Shown: in pieces, positions 24,738 to 33,225 of the stretch | Position numbering within the stretch: position 1 is the stretch's first letter | Layout of the letters: every line of letters begins with the position of its first letter | From: Spirochaetae bacterium HGW-Spirochaetae-1 | GTDB taxonomy: Bacteria; Spirochaetota; UBA4802; UBA5550 | Reading direction: 5' to 3' | Assembly (NCBI GenBank): GCA_002839375.1 | Contig: PGXY01000001.1 | Location: forward strand, 62,001-126,000 | Length of the DNA stretch: 64,000 nt | Program-made: the position numbers and the translations under genes | Notes under the pieces: model-generated | The model's input: the letters and a program-made list of their open reading frames with translations, nothing else | Databases searched by the model: none | Told to the model about the DNA's origin: nothing

Positions 24738-24827
24738 TTGACAAGTAAGTGCTTGTATACTATGGAATTATATATTCGTGTTCAGGTCTAAATTGTACCT
24801 GATGGATCAGGTTCCCCCGTAGGAACC
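24738..24827 (+). promoter_or_regulatory. Inverted repeats in the 24442-24844 gap
   Basis: TTGACA (24738-24743) overlaps an inverted repeat ACAAG / CTTGT (24741-24745 / 24752-24756), a TetR-operator style. Two further palindromes lie just before the gene: CCTGAT-gg-ATCAGG (24798-24811) and GGTTCC-cccgta-GGAACC (24810-24827). No convincing -10 is at the right distance. The rest of this 400-base gap is A/T rich and I see no gene in it. Confidence 0.35.
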
Positions 24828-24844
24828 GATAAAAGCAAAACAGC

Positions 24845-25846
24845 ATGTTTGAAAAATACCTGCATAATGACCCCATCCCCTGGCTGCTTGAAAAGAATGA
24901 TCCTGTAGTGCGCTACCTGACACTGCGCGATATCCTTCAGGACGGCAGTCATGAAAAGGAATTTTCCTCTCTGGAAGGGGCCGATGGAATAAAAAAAATT
25001 CTGGCCCGGGAAAAGAATGGTGTCCTGGGTGACCGGAAGCGCTATGATCTCTATCATTCAGGGATGATGTGGTACTTTGCCGAAGCAGTGGAGCGCGGCC
25101 TTGACGGACGGCATGCCGTGGTAAGAGAAACCGCTTCGGCAATTGTTGAAAGGAGCCAGATGCCCTCGGGGGGCTTTACCCTGAACTGGAAACCCATGGT
25201 GGAAACGGCCTGCAGGACCGGCGACATGGTCCGCTTTCTTATCGCATCCCGCGTCGAGGATGAGGCCGTTAGAAAGGGTATTGCCTGGATTGAGTCCCAT
25301 CAGCGTCATGACGGCGGCTGGCTTCATTGTCCCCTGGCCGGTTTCTGTGATGCCATGAAACTGGCCCTGTTTAAAAGATCCGGTTCAGGGTTGAAGCGGG
25401 AAGGGAACAGCGACGTGACGAGTTGTATATATGCCACCATTGCCTGTTCCATGGCCTTGGCCATGTATCCCCGTTCCAACAGGGAAATAACCGGGGGAGC
25501 AGCGGAATATTTCCTGAAGAGAAAAATGTATCAGGACAGGAGCGGGAAACCCATCAAGCCGAAGGCTTCCTGGAATCCCGATTTCAGGCTCCTGGGATAC
25601 CCGCTGCTTTCACAGTATGATGTACTCCACGGCCTTCTTTTTATCGCCAGGGCCGGATATTTCCATGATCCCCGCACAGGCGAGGCCTTTAATATGATAA
25701 TGACAAGGCAGAACAGCGATGGAACCTGGAATTGTGAAAATGACCGGACCGGCATGCTTGTGAGCGGCCGTACAAAGGAATGTGGTTCCCGGAATAAATG
25801 GGTGACACTTAATGTTCTGCGTCTTCTGAAAACGGTAAATCTTTAG
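24845..25846 (+). CDS. Alpha/alpha-toroid (prenyltransferase/squalene-cyclase-repeat) protein
   Basis: 333 residues, probably cytoplasmic. Repeats with the QxxDGxW style of terpene-cyclase and prenyltransferase toroids are visible: QMPSGGFTLNW (about 107-117), QRHDGGWLHCP (about 153-163) and QNSDGTWNCEN (about 290-300). The DxDD or other catalytic motif of a true squalene cyclase is not evident, and the length is half that of a cyclase. It is therefore a toroid-fold protein of unknown activity. The ribosome site is weak; two palindromes lie just upstream. Confidence 0.75.
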   Translation: MFEKYLHNDPIPWLLEKNDPVVRYLTLRDILQDGSHEKEFSSLEGADGIKKILAREKNGVLGDRKRYDLYHSGMMWYFAEAVERGLDGRHAVVRETASAIVERSQMPSGGFTLNWKPMVETACRTGDMVRFLIASRVEDEAVRKGIAWIESHQRHDGGWLHCPLAGFCDAMKLALFKRSGSGLKREGNSDVTSCIYATIACSMALAMYPRSNREITGGAAEYFLKRKMYQDRSGKPIKPKASWNPDFRLLGYPLLSQYDVLHGLLFIARAGYFHDPRTGEAFNMIMTRQNSDGTWNCENDRTGMLVSGRTKECGSRNKWVTLNVLRLLKTVNL

Positions 25847-25852
25847 CCGGGG

Positions 25853-26662
25853 TCAGTTGGAGAAGGCATACCCGGCCGAGAGGATGAAGGCTACGGAGTG
25901 AAATGGTGCGGATTTCCCCTTGTAGGTAAAAGAGTCCGATGTGATGGCATCTGTGTAGGTAAGATTAAGGTTATCCTTGAACTTAAGAAAGTTCATGTTC
26001 CAGTCGAATCCCAGGGAAACATAGAGCCCGCCGCTGAAATAAATGGTAAAGTTCAGTTCTGCGCCCAGCACCAGGTTGCTGACTGTCTGTGTCTTCGTTC
26101 CACTATAGGAACTGATAAGTTTTTTGGCAATGGGTGTGGGAGTAAACGTGGCGATACCGTATCCCAGTACGGGTGTCAGGGTAAAGTCCCATTGTTTTCG
26201 TGTCGTGGCATGGATGGCCGGCCCCACCAGGAAGGAATACTCTCCATAGATGACCCTGCTCCAGTTTTCATAATCGGACCCGAAATCGGTGCGCTGAATG
26301 ACCATGAAACGCTTGATCTTGGTCTTTACTCCCAGGTAATCCATTGGCATATACTCAAAAGAGGCACCGAAAGTAAAGCAGAGATGCGAGATCCAGAGCC
26401 GTTTATAGGTATTGGAATCGCTGAACTCGTATAGGCTGTCTTTGACAAAATTATTTTCCGCGTCATATACGGAACCAACGGGAGCTCCCATGGAGATGAA
26501 ACCGCCAAGAAACATCTGCCCCTTGTGAGCTCCTTCCGGAGGCTTATCGAGTTCCTCAAACTTGGAGGCTAAAACCGGCTGGCAGAAATATAAAATAGCC
26601 AGGAATATATTCAGGGCAGCAAAATTTTTCATTTTTCCGTTTGCGATGCATCTTTTAATCAT
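25853..26662 (-). CDS. Secreted, probable outer-membrane beta-barrel protein
   Basis: 269 residues as drawn; a start at Met11 (26632) would give a tighter signal peptide ending VLA-S and is quite possible. The mature chain has alternating aromatic strands (MFLGGFISMG, WDFTLTPVLGYGIATF, LNFTIYFSGGLYVSLGFDWNMNF) and finishes with LSAGYAFSN, aromatic near the end as in barrels. It converges on the toroid-protein gene with six bases between stops. No family recognised. Confidence 0.75.
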   Translation of the reverse strand: MIKRCIANGKMKNFAALNIFLAILYFCQPVLASKFEELDKPPEGAHKGQMFLGGFISMGAPVGSVYDAENNFVKDSLYEFSDSNTYKRLWISHLCFTFGASFEYMPMDYLGVKTKIKRFMVIQRTDFGSDYENWSRVIYGEYSFLVGPAIHATTRKQWDFTLTPVLGYGIATFTPTPIAKKLISSYSGTKTQTVSNLVLGAELNFTIYFSGGLYVSLGFDWNMNFLKFKDNLNLTYTDAITSDSFTYKGKSAPFHSVAFILSAGYAFSN

Positions 26663-26809
26663 ATGATGTCAATATATAGAGTTCTGACGTGGAATGTCAA
26701 TACCAATACGGAACGCCATAATATTAATGTTGACAAAGAAGTATGTGCGGCCTTTATTTGTCCATATCGGTATCAGTCTTCAACTGATTAAAATAAGGAG
26801 GAATATTCC

Positions 26810-26920
26810 GTGGGAAAGCAGTATAACGCTCGTGTTAAAAGAAAAAGGGCAAAAAAGCAGATAAAAAGAAAGAAGAATGAATTGAAGAGTAAGTTGCTCT
26901 CAGTAAGAAAATCTTCATAA
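26810..26920 (+). CDS. Tiny, highly basic protein with a GTG start
   Basis: 36 residues starting at GTG (26810-26812), with a perfect AAGGAGG ribosome site. The product begins MGKQYNARVKRKRAKKQ and is more than one-third Lys/Arg, with no acidic cluster. The size, the GKQYN start and the Lys/Arg tracts suggest a ribosome- or nucleic-acid-associated peptide. I recall similar very short MGKQYN-type proteins in other spirochaetes but could not check. A TTGACA lies at 26730-26735, and a hairpin (26919-26956) follows the stop. Confidence 0.72.
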   Translation: MGKQYNARVKRKRAKKQIKRKKNELKSKLLSVRKSS

Positions 26921-26956
26921 GGAAACCTCAATATATTTATATATGGATGTTTCCTC
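26919..26956 (+). terminator. Hairpin after the tiny basic gene
   Basis: AGGAAAC / GTTTCCT arms enclose an inner ATATAT / ATATAT pair, starting at the stop codon. A second stem ATCCCCTGA / TTCAGGGGAT lies close behind at about 26970-26991, followed by TT. Either may end transcription; neither has a long T run. Confidence 0.55.
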
Positions 26957-26995
26957 GGCAGTTACCCTGATCCCCTGACCTTCAGGGGATTTCCG

Positions 26996-29900
26996 CTACG
27001 GTTTACTATCGTTATCAACAGATAAAACCAAACTTTGTGATTCAAGTTTATTCAGTTCCATGCAGAAATTCAGGAACTCGGGGTATACCTGTGTCGTTAT
27101 AATATGGGACCTGAGCCTGACCGATTTATGTATGGACATTTTCAAATCACCCCGTTTTTTAATGATGATGATTTCCGCACTGCCGAATGAACTGGCAAGT
27201 TCATGTTTTTTCATCACCTCGGCAGAGCTGTATCGTGCCGGTAAAGTAATTTCGCAGGTATCCTCTTCCTGAATGGGAAAGGATATTACCAGGTCATGAG
27301 TCCTTTCCGGATATTGAATATACCGGTGAATCGAGCTTCTGCTGATAAAGGGCTGCAGAATCATTTTCCCCCTGCCTGCCGTTGCAAAGGCCAAAGCATC
27401 TCCACGGGCCTCTATGGTGAAAGCGCCCCGTGATGTATCGAGATTATTCATGGCGTAGTGATCAATGTTCAGGGATGAAATCATGTTGCCGTAATAGGAA
27501 TTGACGGTATTCTCCAGATATAGCCGGTCTCTGAAATGCTCTCTCAATACTCCGTAAGAGCCTTCAAAAATGGTTCGAAAGGAGCACCGTGCATTCCCCT
27601 GTTCATCTATGGTTATTTTTGCCTCTTCCCTCTTGCGATCCGTTGAAAGGCCATGAACAGTTTTTTGCACCATGGTATCATTATTGATGAGGATGTATGC
27701 AGTGGCACCCTCAAGGGTTGGAGAGACCGTGCCCAGGGGGAGAAAGGTATTGGAAAAATCAAGCCAGTACCCCTGGTCGCCCGTAAGAGGTACAAACAGG
27801 AGCGGTGAAGAAAAGAGTTCGGGATTGGTGATGGAGTCAGCCCGGGGCAGATAGCTGTGGCGTGACAGACCCATATAAGATTCAATTCCCCTCTGGCGGA
27901 GAAGGGTCCTGGCCAGGATAACCTTATCTTCCACCGTGCCGCTTTTCCGGTACCAGGTAGTATCGGAGTCTTCGGGATAATAGAGAACATTTCTTTGCAG
28001 GAAGACATCACGCGAGACAGCATGGTAAACAGAGCTGATTGCTTCTTCCTTCGATGCAGGGGGCGTATCAGCAGCAGGCGGTATGTTGACCGGTTCACTC
28101 ATGTGGTTAACCAGGCCTGCGTACCAGGACATAACTTCCCGGGAATCCTTCATCGTTGAAAAATGAAAGTAGGGCAGGCAGTTGTAATCGCTGCCTGAAA
28201 AGAATTCATTGTAAATGGGCTGCAGGTCTGCTGCGCTGAAGGAGTGAAGCCTGGCTTCATTTATCTCCGTGATTGATGTATCCCAGCCCCTGCTGTTGTA
28301 AAGATGAATATCCATGCCGGGAGGCGTTATAACTGAAACCGACAGGCGTTCTACCGGTTCGTTGTATTCCTGCAGCAGGGTTTCAGGAAGGGCAAAGTGC
28401 CGCGACAGGCGCGGTGTGCGCAGGGGATTGTCTACGATATATTGAAGATGTATAATGGAATTTTTTTTCAGCGTTGAAAGATTGACGAAGTGGGCCTGAT
28501 TTATTTTCTGGATTCGGTAAGAATCGCTCCACGAATTATCCTCATAGTGAACACGGAAGCGTATGGCGTGCAGTTCTCCCTCGAATGGTATACGGTATTC
28601 GCCCCATTTTTCCACGCCCTTCTCATCATTCAGGTGAATGATGTCATTGCAATACACCCTGCTGCTCCCGTCATTCTCCAGTAGAAATATCCTGTTCCTG
28701 AACATGACCTTCGAGGGCAGCACATATTTCTCCATGGACTTAAATAAATACTTTATATCGGGAACATTCTTTTCATATTCCTCAAAGGGATTTCTGAATG
28801 AAGCGTCGGTCATACAGCGCATGTAATCTTTCAGGGGGAAAAAGGAAGGGTCCATGGCGATGACTTTATGCCAGTAAAGGGAGGCGTCATAATTATTGAG
28901 ATGATCTATTAAACCCAGCTTCAGGTAGTACGCGGGAATCCTTCTTGTGGAGACATCCCGGAAGAGGACATGTTTTGCCGTCACATAATCCCCCTTTCGT
29001 ATCAGGGCGTCGATGTATTCATTGTGCAGATGGTCATCAAAACTGAACTGACGGTAAAGGGTGATGATGGCATCGTTGTCATTGCGTTTCTTATAAAATT
29101 GAACCAGGTTGGCAAGTATTTCCCGGTCATAGGCGAGTGAAAGTATTTGTCGGGAGACTTTTTCAAAGTCGGGGATATTTCTTTTTTTAAAGAAAGCAGT
29201 TCCGGTACGGAGGGGAAGAACGGAATGGGGAAATTCTTTTTTGAAGCGCTCTAGTGTTTCCAGGAATTCCTTTTCATAATTAATTGTATCGTAGGATTTC
29301 AGGAGGTCCAGCCATGAGGGGATATGGCCGGGATTATCAGCGATGAGGCGTTGACCGACCGCAAGCGCCTCGGCTGTGTTGCCCGTATCGGCGAGACCGG
29401 CAAAAATTTTATAGCGCGACGGGAAAAATGTTGGATTGTTGTTATTGATGACTTTAAACAGTCTTCCCGCTTCACTGTGGCGCCATGAGCCCATGTTTGA
29501 GTCCTGGCCTTCCAGGGACGAGGCCAGGAAAAACCGGTACTCGTTTCTGTCCCATAACCGGTATGCATGGCGATGGCATTCAATGGCCTGTGAGCTTTCC
29601 AGGAGGTCAAAGTAAGTGCCGGTTCTGTTCCATAACCGCGCCTGATCAGTCGGGTTGACTGCAGTGGTCATTCGTTCTTTCAGGATCGCAAGAGGGTATT
29701 CGTTCTCTTCCAGTTGATCAAAGGAATCAAAGGACCCGGTAATCGGCCTTATGCCGGGCCTGATGATGGTATCCGCATCGTCAGTTAGAATCATTCTGAA
29801 TTTCCAGGAATCGGCCGCCTGTACCTTTATCAGGATGGAGATGTTCCGGGTTTTGTCTATCCTCACGATGCGCATCTTTCTGAAATTGGACGGGTCATTG

Positions 29901-30586
29901 CTCAACACCATTCTGCCGTTCAGAAAAAAGCGGTAAGAGCATGGAGAATATATACGGAGTTTTACCGGCCTGTCATAAGAGAAGGAGCATGAAGCATAAG
30001 CGATACCGTCGCGTGGAAAGAAATGGCGGCTGAAGTCAACAGTGCCGTCACCGGGAGATGTGTCGATAGTGAGCGAGTCCCCGCCACTGACTCCGACCGA
30101 GGTAATTTCCGGTGAAAAGGGATAATCCATGTCGGCAGGTCCGTTCAACCGGTAGGGCCCCCTGATTCGCCAGGCCGACAGGGGGGAGAGCAGCCGGGTG
30201 ATGCGCAGCGCCTCGGGCCTGTTATAGGGATAGAGAAATTGTTCGTAGGCCAGGAGGAAGAGGAGCAGCCTGCTGTTTTTATCCCGTGAGGCGGGTTCAG
30301 CCTCTATGGAAGCCTTTAGTTTCTGCATGGCGTCCATAACCTCGCCGTATCCAACAATACGGGCAAAATCGGCCAGATCAGGGTAATATAGGACCGTGGA
30401 GGCTTCTGTGTGATTGTTCAGTATCATGTCCCTGAGACTTACCCACAGGGAGTGGTAATCGCCGGCAGCAAAATCCTGAAACAGTCTGTCTTCGGCTGTA
30501 TTGAAACTGCTTTTAACCTCTGCTATGCCGCCTGTGACTGTGCAGAGCAGCAGTATGATGGTAATGTAAATTATTTTTTTAATCAT
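26996..30586 (-). CDS. DUF3857 / transglutaminase-like secreted repeat protein
   Basis: 1196 residues with an N-terminal signal peptide (about 1-22). Residues 30-620 are largely helical with TPR-like spacing (for example AEALAVGQRLIADNPGHIPSWLDLLKSYD). A beta-rich DUF3857-like segment follows (about 640-790), then a transglutaminase-like segment (about 840-960, with GTVEDKVILARTLLRQRGI as the core helix), and a final beta-rich part. The catalytic Cys of the triad is not obvious: Ser/Gly occupies the helix start, so it may be inactive. It is expected in the periplasm. The ribosome site is weak. Confidence 0.78.
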   Translation of the reverse strand: MIKKIIYITIILLLCTVTGGIAEVKSSFNTAEDRLFQDFAAGDYHSLWVSLRDMILNNHTEASTVLYYPDLADFARIVGYGEVMDAMQKLKASIEAEPASRDKNSRLLLFLLAYEQFLYPYNRPEALRITRLLSPLSAWRIRGPYRLNGPADMDYPFSPEITSVGVSGGDSLTIDTSPGDGTVDFSRHFFPRDGIAYASCSFSYDRPVKLRIYSPCSYRFFLNGRMVLSNDPSNFRKMRIVRIDKTRNISILIKVQAADSWKFRMILTDDADTIIRPGIRPITGSFDSFDQLEENEYPLAILKERMTTAVNPTDQARLWNRTGTYFDLLESSQAIECHRHAYRLWDRNEYRFFLASSLEGQDSNMGSWRHSEAGRLFKVINNNNPTFFPSRYKIFAGLADTGNTAEALAVGQRLIADNPGHIPSWLDLLKSYDTINYEKEFLETLERFKKEFPHSVLPLRTGTAFFKKRNIPDFEKVSRQILSLAYDREILANLVQFYKKRNDNDAIITLYRQFSFDDHLHNEYIDALIRKGDYVTAKHVLFRDVSTRRIPAYYLKLGLIDHLNNYDASLYWHKVIAMDPSFFPLKDYMRCMTDASFRNPFEEYEKNVPDIKYLFKSMEKYVLPSKVMFRNRIFLLENDGSSRVYCNDIIHLNDEKGVEKWGEYRIPFEGELHAIRFRVHYEDNSWSDSYRIQKINQAHFVNLSTLKKNSIIHLQYIVDNPLRTPRLSRHFALPETLLQEYNEPVERLSVSVITPPGMDIHLYNSRGWDTSITEINEARLHSFSAADLQPIYNEFFSGSDYNCLPYFHFSTMKDSREVMSWYAGLVNHMSEPVNIPPAADTPPASKEEAISSVYHAVSRDVFLQRNVLYYPEDSDTTWYRKSGTVEDKVILARTLLRQRGIESYMGLSRHSYLPRADSITNPELFSSPLLFVPLTGDQGYWLDFSNTFLPLGTVSPTLEGATAYILINNDTMVQKTVHGLSTDRKREEAKITIDEQGNARCSFRTIFEGSYGVLREHFRDRLYLENTVNSYYGNMISSLNIDHYAMNNLDTSRGAFTIEARGDALAFATAGRGKMILQPFISRSSIHRYIQYPERTHDLVISFPIQEEDTCEITLPARYSSAEVMKKHELASSFGSAEIIIIKKRGDLKMSIHKSVRLRSHIITTQVYPEFLNFCMELNKLESQSLVLSVDNDSKP

Positions 30587-30809
30587 GGATGTGCTTGTGA
30601 AAATCTATAATGGGCACCGCTAAAAATTTTATTTTATCAATGTTTGTGCCCGCAAGGGAATATCAAATAATGATATATAGAGATTCCCTTATGATAAATC
30701 ATTATATGCACCGCAGGCCTGGTTGAGGTCAATCACTATTCTGTAAATATTAGCGTAAGGCCACAATGAAATTTCGGAGTTCAGAGTCTCTTGGCAGTTT
30801 CACGAAAAA

Positions 30810-30832
30810 GAACCGACCGGGAAGCCGGTTCT
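30810..30832 (-). terminator. Terminator of uppP
   Basis: Stem AGAACCG / CCGGTTCT with T5 on the minus strand, 50 bases after the uppP stop. The remaining gap to 30586 is A/T rich and holds no feature I can support. Confidence 0.78.
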
Positions 30833-30882
30833 GCAGACTCCAGCGTACGATGTGATAAATTGATACTACGTTTAAATAAAAA

Positions 30883-31683
30883 TTATATAACGAGCCATAT
30901 CAGGACGATGATGCCGAGAATAATCCGGTAATAACCAAAGGGGCGGAAATCGTGACTGGTAATATATTTCATGAAAAACGCGATTACCATCCATGCGACG
31001 AAAAAGGAAACAATAAAGCCAATTGAGAGGGTTACTGCTTCGTGCGCATTCATCGATAAACCGGATTTGAGCAGCGAATATCCCGATGCCGCAACCATGG
31101 TAGGAATGGACAGAAAGAAAGAATATTCAACGGCGGCAATGCGCGAAACACCCAGGAGCATGGCGCCTATTATGGTGGCAGCTGATCGCGATGTGCCGGG
31201 CACCATCGACAGGCATTGGATAAACCCTATGAGTATTGCCGTTGTATATGTAATTTCTTTTATCGAATTGAATCGGCCTGTTCTATCTCCCCTGTCAATT
31301 ATAATTAGAAATATCCCCCAGATTATCAGTGTTATCGATACCACGACCGGCGTAAATAAATATTGTTCAATATAATCGTGAACAGCCGCACCAATTACAA
31401 GAGCGGGTATCACGCCGACTATCGCTTTTTTCCACGTATCAAAAATATCTTTTCTGTCCGATTCGCTCACTTCTTTTCCGAATGGTATAAGCTTTTTTCT
31501 GAAATATATTACAACTGAAAGTATGGCGCCGAGCTGAATGACAATGTCGAACATTTTTGTGAACTGCTCGCCGAAGTAGATATATTTATTTACGATAATC
31601 AAATGCCCTGTGGAAGAAACGGGAAGAAATTCCGTGAGGCCTTCCACGATCCCCAGTATTACAGCACTAACTGCATCAGTCAT
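30883..31683 (-). CDS. uppP: Undecaprenyl-diphosphatase (BacA type)
   Basis: Recycles the undecaprenyl carrier for peptidoglycan synthesis by removing one phosphate from undecaprenyl diphosphate. 266 residues with eight predicted membrane helices. Both family signatures are clear: EGLTEFLPVSSTGHLI near the N-terminus and the phosphate-binding PGTSRSAATI at about residue 160. The ribosome site is AGGAG. It is a single gene with its own terminator. Confidence 0.96.
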   Translation of the reverse strand: MTDAVSAVILGIVEGLTEFLPVSSTGHLIIVNKYIYFGEQFTKMFDIVIQLGAILSVVIYFRKKLIPFGKEVSESDRKDIFDTWKKAIVGVIPALVIGAAVHDYIEQYLFTPVVVSITLIIWGIFLIIIDRGDRTGRFNSIKEITYTTAILIGFIQCLSMVPGTSRSAATIIGAMLLGVSRIAAVEYSFFLSIPTMVAASGYSLLKSGLSMNAHEAVTLSIGFIVSFFVAWMVIAFFMKYITSHDFRPFGYYRIILGIIVLIWLVI

Positions 31684-31782
31684 ACTATCTCCTGAAATGC
31701 TATTTTTGTTTTAGATTTGTATCTTTATTATTAATTCGGATATTTTTGTCAGTGAATCATCCTGTAGATAATTGCATGACGG

Positions 31783-31986
31783 TTATTTTTTTTTGTTTTT
31801 ATCCCGTTCGGTTTTAAATCCGTAGGCATATATGAGCAGGATAACCGTACAGGTGCACAGGACAATAATTGCCATGGTATGCTTCACCGGATCATTGAGC
31901 TTGGTGATACTGTATCCCAGGGCTGCGATGACCAGGACAATATTTATGTATTTATGAGTATTGTTTCTCTTATACTGTGTCTCCAT
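31783..31986 (-). CDS. Small two-helix membrane protein
   Basis: 67 residues with two membrane helices (about 14-29 and 36-55) and a very basic tail KTERDKNKKK. The ATG at 31986 lies six bases after GGAG; an ATG two codons earlier abuts that site. It lies 100 bases upstream of uppP on the same strand. Unknown function. Confidence 0.65.
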   Translation of the reverse strand: METQYKRNNTHKYINIVLVIAALGYSITKLNDPVKHTMAIIVLCTCTVILLIYAYGFKTERDKNKKK

Positions 31987-32286
31987 ATGCATCTCCAGGC
32001 GTTAATGAGTGTTTATAAAAAGAACTGATGCAGTAAGTTCAAATAAGTATTTCCCCGCAGGCGGTTTGCAGTCTGTGAAGAGCTTTTCTATGATCGGTGT
32101 AAAAATTACAATCTGAATCAATACAGCATACACCATGAAAAACATCCTGATCTAAATCAAGAAAAAATTTGGCAGAAAATTGTCATCTGTAAGAAAAAAG
32201 GATAGTATGAGAGAAACAGGTAAATATATTTTCGCTTGACGAATAGCACAACCGATTGTGGGATATATGCAGAAGGAGAATGAACA
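31987..32286. other. 300-base divergent intergenic region
   Basis: No gene seen. A TTGACG (32236-32241) could be a -35 for the rightward gene, but no -10 is properly placed. A sequence CTGAT-ctaa-ATCAA (32147-32160) resembles an FNR-type box at 9 of 10 positions; chance alone could produce that in 64 kb. Confidence 0.3.
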
Positions 32287-32673
32287 ATGAACGCCAGGAT
32301 GAAACATATTTTTTCCCAGTCAAAGAAGAATACTTTTTATCTAATAATCAGCATACTCGTTGCAGTGGGCGCCGGAGCAGTCATGACCATGGCTTTTCAT
32401 TTGTGGTACAGTGCGGTCATCGGTGTCGCCGGGCTTGCTCTTCCTTATTTTATTCGCGACTTCATGGTTGATCGTGTGGAAATTATGAGCAGAATTCTTA
32501 TGTATGCCAGGTACCTTGTGCTTATTCTGATAGCGTCAATGCAGATGCTTTTCGAAGGCGACTATCCCTTTATCTTGCCGGTAGTCGTTTCTTCCTATGC
32601 GTTTTACTGTCTTTATATCGGTTCATTCTTCTGGTTGTTCTCTGATGAGCGTATAATCATGATTAAAAAATAA
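32287..32673 (+). CDS. Small polytopic membrane protein
   Basis: 128 residues with four membrane helices (about 17-37, 41-58, 70-88, 95-118). The ribosome site GAAGGAG is nine bases upstream of the ATG. No motif or family recognised. It precedes the GNAT and SfsA genes by about 50 bases and may share their transcript. Confidence 0.72.
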   Translation: MNARMKHIFSQSKKNTFYLIISILVAVGAGAVMTMAFHLWYSAVIGVAGLALPYFIRDFMVDRVEIMSRILMYARYLVLILIASMQMLFEGDYPFILPVVVSSYAFYCLYIGSFFWLFSDERIIMIKK

Positions 32674-32724
32674 TACGGAATGCGACGGATAAAATGAGAA
32701 TCTGTTTATTCCGGAGAGTGCTTC

Positions 32725-33225
32725 ATGGATAATAAAATTGAGATAGTCTCCCTGGAAGAGAAACCTGATTATGCACCCCTCTGTGCCCATTGGTCCTACA
32801 CGCAGTGGTACCGGGAACGTGATATTCCCTTTGACCTGAACCTGAAGGCTTATCAGCAGCGCACTATCGGCACAACCATTCCTACGGCCTATGTGGCCAC
32901 CATCGACACCCTGCCCGTGGGCATGGGATCTCTCAAGGAAAATGATCTCTGGTCGAGACGTGACCTGAATCCCTGGCTTGCATCGCTCTATGTCATGCCG
33001 GAATTCCGCGGCATGGGCATCGCCGGGAGGCTTATCGATGCTATAATCACAAAAGCCCGGGATCTGGGATTCGAAAAAATATTTCTTTTCCTCGGTCACA
33101 ACGAGGAAATGGATCTGGCGCGTTTTTACGAAATGAGGGGATGGCGGTTTCATGAAAGTACCATTGATAATGACGGTAAGGAAACCGACATTTATTTTTA
33201 TGGACTGAACAAGAGCGACCGGTGA
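32725..33225 (+). CDS. GNAT-family N-acetyltransferase
   Basis: 166 residues. The acetyl-CoA-binding motif A is clear: LASLYVMPEFRGMGIAGRLIDAII (the Q/RxxGxG/A pattern as FRGMGIAG, about residues 90-107). It is followed by a strand and the usual FYEMRGWRF motif B. The ribosome site is GGAGAG. Its stop overlaps the GTG start of the SfsA-type gene (GTGA), so the two are coupled. Substrate unknown. Confidence 0.92.
   Translation: MDNKIEIVSLEEKPDYAPLCAHWSYTQWYRERDIPFDLNLKAYQQRTIGTTIPTAYVATIDTLPVGMGSLKENDLWSRRDLNPWLASLYVMPEFRGMGIAGRLIDAIITKARDLGFEKIFLFLGHNEEMDLARFYEMRGWRFHESTIDNDGKETDIYFYGLNKSDR

Noticed and set aside
6579-30697. AGAGATTCYCTTAYGATAA shared at about 6579 and 30679
   Set aside because: 17 of 19 matches between two sites is expected several times by chance in 64 kb, especially in A/T-rich DNA.
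32147-32160. FNR-type box upstream of the 32287 membrane gene
   Set aside because: Nine of ten consensus bases, but about two such sites are expected by chance in the window.
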